Source of the DNA: Allokutzneria sp. NRRL B-24872
Lineage (GTDB): Bacteria > Actinomycetota > Actinomycetes > Mycobacteriales > Pseudonocardiaceae
NCBI RefSeq assembly: GCF_002155965.1
Contig: NZ_MUMH01000067.1
Span: 1-64,000 of the forward strand
DNA length: 64,000 bases
Reading direction: 5' to 3'
Shown here: positions 7,725 to 16,015 of the stretch, in pieces
Numbering within the stretch: the stretch's first letter is position 1
Layout: every line of letters begins with the position of its first letter
Translations under genes and position numbers: made by a program
The notes under the pieces: generated by a model
Told to the model about the DNA's origin: nothing
Seen by the model: the letters and a program-made list of their open reading frames with translations, nothing else
Databases searched by the model: none

Positions 7725-8879
7725 ATGGCGGCGGAGTCCTGGCACGCGGCACGGCTCATTCCGACCTCGGACGTCGGAGGTGTCGAGGAGCGGCAGCGGC
7801 GCTCGGTGTCCGCCCTGCTCGCGGTGCTCGCGGCGGTGCCGGAGTTCGGCGCGGCGTTCAGCGAGGTGCTGGGCGCGCCGTGCGGACGCGTCGAGTCCTT
7901 CGTGGACGTGCCTTTCCGGGTCGGCGAAGCGGTTTTCGTGCCGGGCGGGCTGATCCGGATCACCAGGGGAGCCTGTCGCTGGACGGCGTTGGTGGAGGTG
8001 AAGACCGGCGCGGACGTCATCCCGGCTGACCGGCTCGGCACGTGCCTGAGCCTGGCGCGGGAACAGGGCTTCGACGCGGTGCTCACCGTTTCCAACGAGG
8101 TCCCCGCTGTTCCGGCGCCACCTCTGTCCACAGTGGACGAAGCGCGGCGGCTCCAGATCTCCTGGTCGCAGCTGCTGTGCAAGGCGGTCGCGGTGCGGGC
8201 GGCGGTCAACGCGGAGCGCGCGTGGATTCTGGGCGAGCTGATCGGGTACTTGGAGCACCCGAACTCCGGCACCGTCGCGTTCGACGACATGGGCGAGGCG
8301 TGGGAGCCCGCACGCGCAGCGCTTGCCGCCGGCACGTTGCGCGCGGAGGACAACGCGGCGACGGAGGTCGCGGCCCGCTTCGACGAGCTATTGCGCTTCG
8401 CCAGCCTCCGGCTCGGGGTGGAGGCCACGCCTGCCTTGTCCCGCAAGGAAAGCGTCGATCCGCTGCTGCGCACGCGCACCCTCGCGGAGCGGCTCGCCGA
8501 GGACGGTTCGCTGGCCGGAGCCATCAGGATTCCGGGCAGCGCGGCGTTGTTGCACGTCAAAGCTGACCTGCGCGCGGACCGGCTCGCCTGCTACGTCGAC
8601 ATGGACGTGCCACGCGAGGGGCGGCCGACGACCAGGGTGAACTGGGTGGAGCGCCAGATCAGGAACGCGCCGTCGAGCGTGCGGGTCGAGCAGCAGCGGG
8701 AACTGCGCGCGTTCCGCATCTCGCAGGACTTCGCGATGGGCACCGGGCGCGCGGGATTCGTCGGCTCCGTGCTGAGCGCGGTCACCGCGTTCTACGCGGA
8801 CGTCGTGCAGAACCTCCGGAAGCGCGCGGCGCCCGTGCCCAGGATGCGGTCCGGAGAAGCCGTCGCGGGCGCGTTGTAG
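7725..8879 (+). CDS. PD-(D/E)XK-like family protein, probably inactive paralogue
   Basis: A 384-aa paralogue of the 9836-11212 product; both begin with a near-identical ESWHAARLIPTS block. The family shows a nuclease-like arrangement, and ALVEVKTG is kept here (E91, K93). However, the preceding Pro-Asp has become Pro-Gly (G74), and the helix Gln at 103 is Arg. About 28 residues are missing before the C-terminal LRAFRIS block, and a shorter piece before ISWSQLL. I infer loss of catalysis with the fold retained. The ATG at 7725 has a strong ribosome site (GGAGAAGG). No partner gene is visible. Confidence 0.8.
   Translation: MAAESWHAARLIPTSDVGGVEERQRRSVSALLAVLAAVPEFGAAFSEVLGAPCGRVESFVDVPFRVGEAVFVPGGLIRITRGACRWTALVEVKTGADVIPADRLGTCLSLAREQGFDAVLTVSNEVPAVPAPPLSTVDEARRLQISWSQLLCKAVAVRAAVNAERAWILGELIGYLEHPNSGTVAFDDMGEAWEPARAALAAGTLRAEDNAATEVAARFDELLRFASLRLGVEATPALSRKESVDPLLRTRTLAERLAEDGSLAGAIRIPGSAALLHVKADLRADRLACYVDMDVPREGRPTTRVNWVERQIRNAPSSVRVEQQRELRAFRISQDFAMGTGRAGFVGSVLSAVTAFYADVVQNLRKRAAPVPRMRSGEAVAGAL
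8126..8138. repeat. GTCCACWGTGGAC palindrome, copy 3
   Basis: A perfect copy with W = A, inside the 7725-8879 gene, where it encodes Ser-Thr-Val-Asp. The intact paralogue has a related but imperfect sequence at the matching place (ACCACGGTGGAC). Confidence 0.9.
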
Positions 8880-8885
8880 TCCTGG

Positions 8886-9653
8886 CTAGAACCTCGGCGG
8901 GCGCTTGTCGAGGAACGCACGCACGCCCTCTGCGTACTCCGGACTGGTGTAGCTGGCCTCGAACAGTGCGTGCAGCTCGTCGTTCTCCGCGTGCAGGCCG
9001 TCGGTGATCCCGTTGACCACCGCCTTCGCGCCGCGCACGCTCACCTGGGCGCGAGTGGCCAGGACCTCGGCCAGCTCCTTGGCCCGCGCGGCGAGATCGG
9101 CCGCGGGGTGCACCTCGTTGACCAGCCCGATGCGCAGCGCGGTCGCCGCGTCGATCAGGTCGGCGGAGAACAGGATCTGCTTCGCCCACGCTGGCCCGAC
9201 CGCTTCGACGAGTCGCTTGGTCGACATGAAGTGGTAGATGATGCCGAGCTTCGCCGGAGTGATGCCGAACCGCGCGTCCTCGGTGGCGATGCGGATGTCG
9301 CACGCCAGCGCGATCTCGCAGCCCCCGCCGACGCAGAACCCGGTGACCGCGGCGATCACGGGCTTGCTCAGCGAGGCGATCGCGCGCTCGCCCGCGTGCA
9401 CGACCTCGCCGTAGGCGCGAGCCCCCTCCGCCCCCTTGCGCAACGTCTGGAACTCGCTGATGTCTGCGCCCGCCGAGAAGTTGTCGCCGCCCTGGACCAC
9501 CAGGACCCGGACCGCGTCGTCGTGCTCCACCCGGTCCATCAGCCCGGGCAGCGCCGACCACATGGCGTGGCTCATCGCGTTGCGCTTGGCGGGGCGGTCG
9601 ATGGTCAGGGTCGCCACCGCGCCGTCGACGGTCAGCTGGAGGTGCTCGCTCAC
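8886..9653 (-). CDS. enoyl-CoA hydratase/isomerase family protein
   Basis: A 255-aa crotonase-fold protein. It carries the CoA-binding AKRNAM region, the oxyanion segment FSAGADISEF, and the second catalytic region GFCVGGGCEIALACD with FGITPAKLGI after it. Members hydrate or isomerise acyl-CoA substrates; the exact substrate is unknown. I chose the GTG at 9651-9653, where family similarity begins and GGTGG lies upstream; the frame is open for another 31 codons. It sits on the opposite strand between the two PD-(D/E)XK-like paralogues and ends 7 bp from the first. Confidence 0.9.
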   Translation of the reverse strand: MSEHLQLTVDGAVATLTIDRPAKRNAMSHAMWSALPGLMDRVEHDDAVRVLVVQGGDNFSAGADISEFQTLRKGAEGARAYGEVVHAGERAIASLSKPVIAAVTGFCVGGGCEIALACDIRIATEDARFGITPAKLGIIYHFMSTKRLVEAVGPAWAKQILFSADLIDAATALRIGLVNEVHPAADLAARAKELAEVLATRAQVSVRGAKAVVNGITDGLHAENDELHALFEASYTSPEYAEGVRAFLDKRPPRF

Positions 9654-9835
9654 CCGGCCACCGTATCTGGCGAGCCGGGCAGATAGCGGTGGAGTAACGC
9701 GGTTATGTACTTCCGTGCCTGGATGTGGGTGTGTGCCCATGCTCATGTGGACATTCGGGTGAAGCCGTTGGGTCAGCTAACGGAGCCTCTCTCCTGTCCG
9801 AAACGCCGACTGTTCCCGGAGAAAGAGGGCACCTC

Positions 9836-11212
9836 ATGGCAGAAGAGTCCTGGCACGCGGCAAGGCTCATTCCGACCTCGGGCATCAGCGGCGCCGAAGA
9901 GCAGGAGCGGCGGGCCACCTCCGCGCTGCTCGCCGTCATGTCCATCGTGCGGGAGTTCGGCAGGGCTGTCGTGCAGCCCTTCGGCGCACCTGCCGGCCGG
10001 GTTGAGACCTTCATCGAGGTCCCGTTTCAGTTGGGAGAGAAGAAGTTCATTCCAGACGGTCTGGTCCGCGTCACGCGTGGTGGCCGCACGTGGACCGCGC
10101 TCGTGGAGGTCAAGACCGGCAACAACTCGCTTCACGCCGAACAGCTCGAGGCGTATCTCGATGTCGCGCGGGAACAGGGATTCGACGCGTTGCTGACGAT
10201 ATCCAACGAGATTCCAGCTGTTCCCGGCCAGCACCCGACCACGGTGGACAAGCGCAGGCTGCGCAAAGTCGCCCTGCACCATCTCTCCTGGTCTCAGCTG
10301 CTGTGCGAAGCGGTGATGCAGAAGGAACACCGCGGTGTCGCAGATCCCGAACAAGCGTGGATTCTGGGCGAGTTGATTCGCTACCTGGAGCACCCTCGTT
10401 CCGGAGCGATGATGTTCGACGACATGGGACCGTCGTGGGTGCCAGCACGGGAGGCTCTCGCCGCGGGCACGTTGCGAGCGACCGACAGCGCCGCTTCCGA
10501 GGTCGCGTTGCGCTTCGACGCGCTGGTGCGGTTCGCGTGCCTCCAACTCGGAAGGCAGTTGGGCGCTGAGGTCACGCCATCCTTGAGCCGCAAGGAGATT
10601 GCCGATCCTGGAACGCGGACGCAGGCACAAGCCGCGCAGCTGGCGTCCACCGGCGTGCTTGTGGGCGCGGTCCGGATTCCGGACACAGTGGGGGTCCTGC
10701 ACATCACGGCGGATCTTCGCGCTGGTCAGGTCGTCTGCCACCTCGACGTGGACGCACCCAAGGAAGGACGCCCGACCACCCGCGTGAACTGGCTGGTTCG
10801 CCAGCTCAAGAACGCGCCGGAGACCGTGCGGGTGGAGAGCTTCTTGCTGCACTCCCGAGGGCAGGGCGCCGCTGAGCTGCTGCGCGACGTTCGGCTCCGA
10901 CCAGAGCTGATGGTGGTCGACGCGAAGCGGGACCTCCGATCGTTCCGAATCGCACAGAGCTTCGCGATGGGAGCCAAACGCGGTTCCGGGCGCGGCGCGT
11001 TCATCGACTCGGTGCTCTCGGCGATCAACCAGTTCTACGAGGGCGTCGTGCAGAACCTCAAACCGTGGTCGGCGCAGCCGCCGCGCATCCGGCCGGACGA
11101 GTCCTTCGCACCGCCTGCGGAAGTGCCGGTCGCGCTCGTCTCCACCGCCCCGTCCTCCCAGGACGGAGCTGAGGCCGCACCTCCGCAATTTCCCACGGCT
11201 GGCGCCCTGTAA
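9836..11212 (+). CDS. PD-(D/E)XK-like conserved actinobacterial protein
   Basis: A 458-aa cytoplasmic protein. Residues 57-103 show a PD-(D/E)XK-type arrangement: E61, then FIPDGL (D74), then ALVEVKTG (E91, K93), then Gln 103 in a helix. This fold covers many nucleases, but activity is not shown for the family, and similar Streptomyces proteins are unnamed as far as I recall. A long C-terminal part holds EGRPTTRVNWLVRQLKNAP and DLRSFRIAQSFAMG. The tail after residue 410 is Pro/Ala-rich. The ATG at 9836 follows AAAGAGGG. It is the intact partner of the 7725-8879 paralogue. Confidence 0.82.
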   Translation: MAEESWHAARLIPTSGISGAEEQERRATSALLAVMSIVREFGRAVVQPFGAPAGRVETFIEVPFQLGEKKFIPDGLVRVTRGGRTWTALVEVKTGNNSLHAEQLEAYLDVAREQGFDALLTISNEIPAVPGQHPTTVDKRRLRKVALHHLSWSQLLCEAVMQKEHRGVADPEQAWILGELIRYLEHPRSGAMMFDDMGPSWVPAREALAAGTLRATDSAASEVALRFDALVRFACLQLGRQLGAEVTPSLSRKEIADPGTRTQAQAAQLASTGVLVGAVRIPDTVGVLHITADLRAGQVVCHLDVDAPKEGRPTTRVNWLVRQLKNAPETVRVESFLLHSRGQGAAELLRDVRLRPELMVVDAKRDLRSFRIAQSFAMGAKRGSGRGAFIDSVLSAINQFYEGVVQNLKPWSAQPPRIRPDESFAPPAEVPVALVSTAPSSQDGAEAAPPQFPTAGAL

Positions 11213-11267
11213 CCCGGCGACGCTCGGTCGAGCCAGTCGTGGAGCACGGTCGCCGCCTGACGTCCGG

Positions 11268-13142
11268 CTACTGTGGAGCGCTGATCCCCACGCAGAGCAA
11301 GGCGTCCGGCGTCTTCGCCCTGCCGACGACGCGTCCGGTCCACGCGACGCCACCGACGTACTCCGTCTCCGCGCACTGGCCCTTGAAGCGCCCGTGCGCG
11401 AAGTCTCCGCCGCGCGCCGCTGCCGGACGGTTGTCGCCGCGGTCGAACCACACCGTCCTTCCGTTGGCGCCCAACGGTTGCCCAACCCGTTGGCACAGCA
11501 CCGAGGACATGTCGGCGCCGCGCACCGCGTAGCCGGTCACCACGTGCCCCGGCGGGCACTGGAACTTGGTGTAGCCGCTCGCCCAGTCAGCGCCGACGTT
11601 GCGCTCATCGCGCACCACCTGCCGCCCCAGCGGATTCGCGTCGAGCCCCGCGTCGGTGCACAGGCCGCGACCGCCGGTCTGCGCGAGGCCGATGAGGCGC
11701 TGACCGTCCGGACAGGCGGCCTTGCGCGCGCCGGAGTCCCAGTCGGGCTCGGCGAGCGTCCGCGCCGACCGCACCGCGTCGCCGTGGTCCGGCGCGAGCA
11801 CGCTCCACGCGTCGGACCTCGGCACCGGGCCGGTTCTCCCTTGCGCGCCAACGAGTCGGCGCCACGCAGGAGCCCGCCAGTCGTCGCCGTCGTCCACGCT
11901 CATCCGGTTGCCCGCGGCGTCCCAGTGCAGCATCGCCCAGCCGTTCCCGCGCCGGTCCTGGTGCCAGCCCACCAGCGGCCAGTACGCGAAGTCGGTGTCG
12001 TTGCGCACCAGGTGGTCCACGAAGTTCTCGAACCACGCGCGCGACTTCGGGTCGGTCTCCTCGCGCCCGCCCGAGCCGAACTCGCTGATCCACACCGGCG
12101 CCGTGAAGTGCTGACCGCTCTCCTGCGCCACGAAGAACGCCTGCCGGTCCAGGACGGCGAACAGCTCCTCGCGGCTGAAGTCGCGGTAGCGGGGGTCGCT
12201 GGTCTCGCCGATCCCGGTGGCACCGCTGTGGTTCGGGCCGGTGTAGCCGTAGAAGTGCGCCGAGTACACCAGTTTCCGCGACCGCACCAGGGTGTGCGAG
12301 AGCGTCCGGACCGGCTCCAGCGTCGGCCTGCCGTGCGGGAGCCCGTTGACGGGGAGGCCGAACCAGTTGATGCCCTCGATGACGATCAGGATGTCCGGGT
12401 TGGCCTCGGTCAGGATGCGGTCGGCCGCCCGCTGCGCCGCCGCGTGCCAGTCGTGTTCGTTGCCCCACCCCCAGTTCGGGTCGTCCAGGATGTTCCGACG
12501 GACCTCGTTGTACAGATCCGCACCGACAACCCGGGCGTTGGAGCGGTAGCGCTTGACCATCAGCAGCCAGTCGGCTTCCCACTTCTGGGTGGCCTGGCTG
12601 GTGTTCCACCTCTCGTTCCCGTCTACACCGCAACACCATCGGCTGGTGTTGGTGTGGTTGTTCAAGATCACCGCGAAGCCCGCCGCCGTCAGCGCATCGA
12701 CCACGGCGTCGTAGACCTGGAGCGGGGTCTTCCCGCGCAGCGCGGGGTTCGCGCGCACGGCCGCGTCGGGAACGGGGCGGGTGTCGTGCACCATCTCGTT
12801 GGAGAACGGCAGCCGGACGCTGTTCAGCCCGATCCCCCGGAAGCTCTCGATCATCGCCGCCATCGGCGCGCGGTCCAGGCCGAGCGGGATCTGGTCGGAC
12901 TTCTCTCCCGCGTGGTGGTTGGCCGGGTCGGCGACGTCGCCGGAGCCCTTCCACGTGCCGCTGGCCCCGTGCCAGTTCCCGGACTTCAGCTTGAAGCGAT
13001 TGCCTGTCGCGTCAACGATGTAGCGCCCTTCGGTGTTCAACGGCGCGGTCCACGACACCGCCTCCGGAGCGGCCCGTGCCGGAGCGGCAACAGTCATCGA
13101 TGCCAGCAACAGTCCCGCCACCAGGGCTCGCGTCAGCGCCAT
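11268..13142 (-). CDS. secreted GH5-type glycoside hydrolase with C-terminal triple Cys repeat
   Basis: A 624-aa secreted enzyme. After a signal peptide (residues 1 to about 26) comes a GH5 (beta/alpha)8 domain with the acid/base in DLYNEVRR (E213) and the nucleophile in WISEFGSG (E354). Such enzymes cut beta-1,4-glucans or mannans. Behind it lie three copies of a D[WF]xxGxxK..C....GxA..G....LC unit at about 467-495, 519-550 and 578-617. I read this as a repeat domain, perhaps for binding polysaccharide. ATG 13142 is preferred; ATG 13178 would give a longer, charged n-region. Confidence 0.87.
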   Translation of the reverse strand: MALTRALVAGLLLASMTVAAPARAAPEAVSWTAPLNTEGRYIVDATGNRFKLKSGNWHGASGTWKGSGDVADPANHHAGEKSDQIPLGLDRAPMAAMIESFRGIGLNSVRLPFSNEMVHDTRPVPDAAVRANPALRGKTPLQVYDAVVDALTAAGFAVILNNHTNTSRWCCGVDGNERWNTSQATQKWEADWLLMVKRYRSNARVVGADLYNEVRRNILDDPNWGWGNEHDWHAAAQRAADRILTEANPDILIVIEGINWFGLPVNGLPHGRPTLEPVRTLSHTLVRSRKLVYSAHFYGYTGPNHSGATGIGETSDPRYRDFSREELFAVLDRQAFFVAQESGQHFTAPVWISEFGSGGREETDPKSRAWFENFVDHLVRNDTDFAYWPLVGWHQDRRGNGWAMLHWDAAGNRMSVDDGDDWRAPAWRRLVGAQGRTGPVPRSDAWSVLAPDHGDAVRSARTLAEPDWDSGARKAACPDGQRLIGLAQTGGRGLCTDAGLDANPLGRQVVRDERNVGADWASGYTKFQCPPGHVVTGYAVRGADMSSVLCQRVGQPLGANGRTVWFDRGDNRPAAARGGDFAHGRFKGQCAETEYVGGVAWTGRVVGRAKTPDALLCVGISAPQ

Positions 13143-13193
13143 GCGGCGATCGTCCCGCCTGCGTGAGAGCGCGCACATCCGACGAACGGAGCT

Positions 13194-13742
13194 TTATTCA
13201 CGTTCGTAGCTCGCGGCGAAGTGCTCCAGCGCCGCTGTCGTGCCCTCCCGGTCGCCGGTGGCCAGCAGGTCGAGCAGCAGTCCGCGCATCACGGCGAGGC
13301 CGAGCCGGGCTTCGGCGCGGGCGGTCGCCGGGTCGAGCCCCCAGTGCTCGGCGGCCCGAACGCCCGGCTCAAGCCAGTTCTCGACGACGCCGTCGAGTAG
13401 GGCGGTGGTGCCGGGGCGACCTTGCAGGGCCTGGCCGTAGATCTCGAAGAACAGGCGTTCGTGCGGCCACATCGACGGGTCGGACAGGCGTCGCCAGAAC
13501 TCGCGGAGCACCTCGGCGGGTGATCCGGCGGAGTAGTGGTCGGCGAAGGCCTCGCGCTGGCGCAGTTCCACGGCGCGGATGACCTCGACGAGCAGCCCCT
13601 CCTTGGAGCTGAAGTGGTAGATCAGCATGCGGTGGCTCGTGCCGAGCGCGGTGGCCAGCTGGCGCAGGCTGAGATCGGTCAGGCCGTGCTCCGCCAGGTG
13701 CTCCACCGCCGCGTCGAGCAGCCGTTGCCGGGCCTCGCTCAT
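13194..13742 (-). CDS. TetR family transcriptional regulator
   Basis: A 182-aa TetR repressor with an N-terminal HTH (LSLRQLATALGTSHRMLIYH, then FSSKEGL) and a helical ligand domain beginning near residue 75. The ATG (13740-13742) has a good site, AAGGGG. It is divergent from the SRPBCC gene, and the 35-bp gap holds the GTACCA/TGGTAC repeat, its likely operator. It is therefore the probable repressor of the SRPBCC gene and of itself. The effector is unknown. The secreted GH5 gene follows 51 bp downstream on the same strand and could be read through. Confidence 0.92.
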   Translation of the reverse strand: MSEARQRLLDAAVEHLAEHGLTDLSLRQLATALGTSHRMLIYHFSSKEGLLVEVIRAVELRQREAFADHYSAGSPAEVLREFWRRLSDPSMWPHERLFFEIYGQALQGRPGTTALLDGVVENWLEPGVRAAEHWGLDPATARAEARLGLAVMRGLLLDLLATGDREGTTAALEHFAASYERE

Positions 13743-13763
13743 CGCATCCCCTTGTCAGCCCGT

Positions 13764-13777
13764 GTACCAGTTGGTAC
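13764..13777. promoter_or_regulatory. TetR operator candidate
   Basis: GTACCA and TGGTAC form a perfect 6-2-6 inverted repeat that ends one base before the first ATG of the SRPBCC gene. A third GTACCA-like half site follows at 13781. Bound repressor would cover the start region of the SRPBCC transcript and the tetR promoter. Confidence 0.75.
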
Positions 13778-14251
13778 ATGTACCACATGGTTCACACTAT
13801 CGAGGTCGAGCACTTCGCCGCCGCCGAGCCCTCCGTCGTCCACGGCCTGCTCCGCGACGGGGCGAGCTGGCCGACGTGGTCGCCGCTGGGCTCCTTCGAG
13901 CTGGAGCGGCCGGGGGAGACCGGGCGGGAGGGGGTCGGCGCGATCAGGGTCTTCCGCACCTGGCCGCTGCGCAGCCGCGAGCGGATCGTCGAGCTGGAGC
14001 GGGACCGGCGCCTCGCCTACGTGCTGGAGTCGGGACTGCCGATCCAGGGCTACCGGGCGCAGGTCGACCTGGAGCCGCGCGACGGGGGGACGGTGATCCG
14101 CTGGCGCTCGATCTTCAGTGCCAGGAGGCCGTTGCTGGGCCGTTTGGTCCATACCATGCTTGATCGTTTCATCCGCCGACTGGTCGCCGGTCTCGCGGCC
14201 GCCGCCGAGTCGGCGAGCGGGACCCGTACTATGGATGGCCACGGCCGCTGA
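13778..14251 (+). CDS. SRPBCC (START/polyketide cyclase-like) protein
   Basis: A 157-aa lipid- or ligand-binding-fold protein: HTIEVEHFAAAEPSVVHGLL at the front, a WPTWSPLG turn, a middle of beta strands (RERIVELERDRRLAYVLESG) and a long C-terminal helix. The family binds hydrophobic ligands or acts on them; no specific activity can be assigned. The ATG at 13778 directly abuts the operator and has no ribosome site, so the message may be leaderless; ATG 13787 is the alternative. TetR control from the divergent gene is likely. Confidence 0.83.
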   Translation: MYHMVHTIEVEHFAAAEPSVVHGLLRDGASWPTWSPLGSFELERPGETGREGVGAIRVFRTWPLRSRERIVELERDRRLAYVLESGLPIQGYRAQVDLEPRDGGTVIRWRSIFSARRPLLGRLVHTMLDRFIRRLVAGLAAAAESASGTRTMDGHGR

Positions 14252-14252
14252 C

Positions 14253-14273
14253 CTGCGCAAACTCTGTGCGCAG
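14253..14273. terminator. hairpin after the SRPBCC gene
   Basis: CTGCGCA and TGCGCAG pair perfectly around a 7-base loop, two bases after the SRPBCC stop. It probably acts as a terminator, though no T-run follows. Confidence 0.55.
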
Positions 14274-14280
14274 CGTAATG

Positions 14281-14309
14281 GGTTGCACACGCATCGCAAC
14301 GGTGCAACC
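14281..14309. promoter_or_regulatory. GGTTGCAC/GTGCAACC inverted repeat upstream of the LCP gene
   Basis: A perfect 8-bp inverted repeat with a 13-base spacer. A second, weaker pair, GTTGCT (14312-14317) and AGCAAC (14342-14347), lies just after it, so the same half-site theme occurs four times ahead of the LCP gene. It could be an operator or part of a leader structure. Confidence 0.5.
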
Positions 14310-14425
14310 TGAGTTGCTCGTCATGCGTCTTCTGTATGAAAAGCAACCCGGCGCGACGCGGCCCGGAGTAGCGTTGATCAGCGGGGCGGCCCTGTTTCCG
14401 GCCGACTGGAGAATGAGGAGCACCA

Positions 14426-16006
14426 GTGGGCCGACATCACCGTGCGTTCCGGTACCAACCGGAGCCCATTGTGACGCCGCCGCCGAAGTCCCAGGTCAAG
14501 CGCGCGCGCACGATGGGCGGCGCTCTGCTGCTCGCCCTGTTCTCCGCCGTGCTGCCCGGGTCCGGGCACCTCGTGCTGCGCCGCCGCGTCGGCTACTTCG
14601 TCCTCGGCCTGTTCCTGCTGCTGGTCGGCACGGGCGTCTACTACGCGCTCACCACCTCCACCGACGAGGTGCTGGAGTACGTCGCCTCCTCGGAGTTCCT
14701 GCTCTACGTCATGGGCGCGCTCGCGCTGGTGGCGGTGCTGTGGATCACGGTGGTCGTCAGCGCCTACGTGGCCGCGCTGCCGCGGCGCAGTGCCACGGGT
14801 CACCGCGTGCTCGGCGCGACCCTGGTCACGGTGCTCTGCCTCGCGGTCGCGACGCCGTTCGGCTACGCCGCCTACAACCTCGACGCCCACCGCAACCTGC
14901 TGGACACCGTCTTCCCCTCCGGCTCCGCGGGCGCCAACAGCCAGGCGGCGGACGTGAAGGGCTTCCGCAAGCCGCGGATCAACGTGCTGCTGCTCGGCAG
15001 TGACGCGGGCGCTGACCGGATCGGCACCCGCACCGACACGATGATGACCGCGAGCATCGACACCAAGACCGGCAGGACCACGCTGTTCGCGTTGCCCCGC
15101 AACACGCAGAACGCGCTGTTCCCGCCCGGCTCGAAGCTGGCGAAGCAGTTCCCGAACGGCTTCACCGACCCGCGCAGCCCGAACTCCTCGGAGTACCTGC
15201 TCAACGCCATGTACAAGTACGGCAACGAGCACCCCGACGCGGTCCCGCCCGGCGGGCCGAGCAAGATCGCCGGGCTGAACCTGCTGTGGTCCTCCATCGG
15301 CACCATGCTCGGCCTGGAGCTGGACTACTACGTGCAGGTCAACATGGAGGGCTTCGCCTCGATCATCGACGCGCTCGGCGGGCTGGACGTCAACGTCGGC
15401 CCGCACCGGGTGCCGATGGGCGGCATCGGCCCGTTCGGCGAGGTCGTCAAGCCCTTCGGCTACATCGAGGCCGGTCGCCAGCACCTCACCGGCGACCAGG
15501 CGCTGTGGTTCGCCCGCTCCCGCACCAACACCGACGACTACACGCGGATGGGCCGGCAGCGCTGCCTGATCAAGTACGTGGTCGAGCAGAACCCGCCGTC
15601 GAAGATCCTCAACAACTTCCGCAGCGTTGCCGAGGCGACCAGCGCCAACGTGGCGACGAACATCCCGCAGGACGTCCTGCCCGCGCTGCTCCAGCTGGCC
15701 ATGAAGATCAAGGAACAGCCGCTGGAGAGCATCTCGTTCGACCCGAACCTGCCCAACCCGAGGGCCAAGGACGGCAAGTTCGACACCGCGCGCCCGGACT
15801 ACGCGTTCATGAAGCAGGTCGTGCAGGCCGCGATCAGCCCGCCGCCGAACCCGCACGCCGCGCCGGTTCCCGGCACCACCACGACCACGGTCCCGCCGAC
15901 CACCACCACGAAGGCGGGCGGCAAGACCACCACCGGTAGGCCCGGCGGCTCGGTCAATCCGTCCTCGGCCCCCGCGACGTCGCTCGACGACGCCTGCGCC
16001 GCCTGA
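14426..16006 (+). CDS. LytR-CpsA-Psr (LCP) family cell-wall ligase
   Basis: A 526-aa membrane protein. The N-terminal 140 residues hold three to four hydrophobic helices, followed by an extracytoplasmic LCP domain with INVLLLGSDAG, the diagnostic TRTDTMM, LFALPRNTQ and QALWFARSR. LCP enzymes transfer undecaprenyl-linked glycopolymers to peptidoglycan or arabinogalactan. The tail is Thr/Pro-rich and probably spans the wall. The GTG start at 14426 follows a strong GAGGAG site. The multi-helix N-terminus is longer than the single anchor of many LCP proteins. It may attach the polysaccharide made by the 39-58 kb locus, but that link is only inference. Confidence 0.93.
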   Translation: MGRHHRAFRYQPEPIVTPPPKSQVKRARTMGGALLLALFSAVLPGSGHLVLRRRVGYFVLGLFLLLVGTGVYYALTTSTDEVLEYVASSEFLLYVMGALALVAVLWITVVVSAYVAALPRRSATGHRVLGATLVTVLCLAVATPFGYAAYNLDAHRNLLDTVFPSGSAGANSQAADVKGFRKPRINVLLLGSDAGADRIGTRTDTMMTASIDTKTGRTTLFALPRNTQNALFPPGSKLAKQFPNGFTDPRSPNSSEYLLNAMYKYGNEHPDAVPPGGPSKIAGLNLLWSSIGTMLGLELDYYVQVNMEGFASIIDALGGLDVNVGPHRVPMGGIGPFGEVVKPFGYIEAGRQHLTGDQALWFARSRTNTDDYTRMGRQRCLIKYVVEQNPPSKILNNFRSVAEATSANVATNIPQDVLPALLQLAMKIKEQPLESISFDPNLPNPRAKDGKFDTARPDYAFMKQVVQAAISPPPNPHAAPVPGTTTTTVPPTTTTKAGGKTTTGRPGGSVNPSSAPATSLDDACAA

Positions 16007-16015
16007 CCCGAGCGG

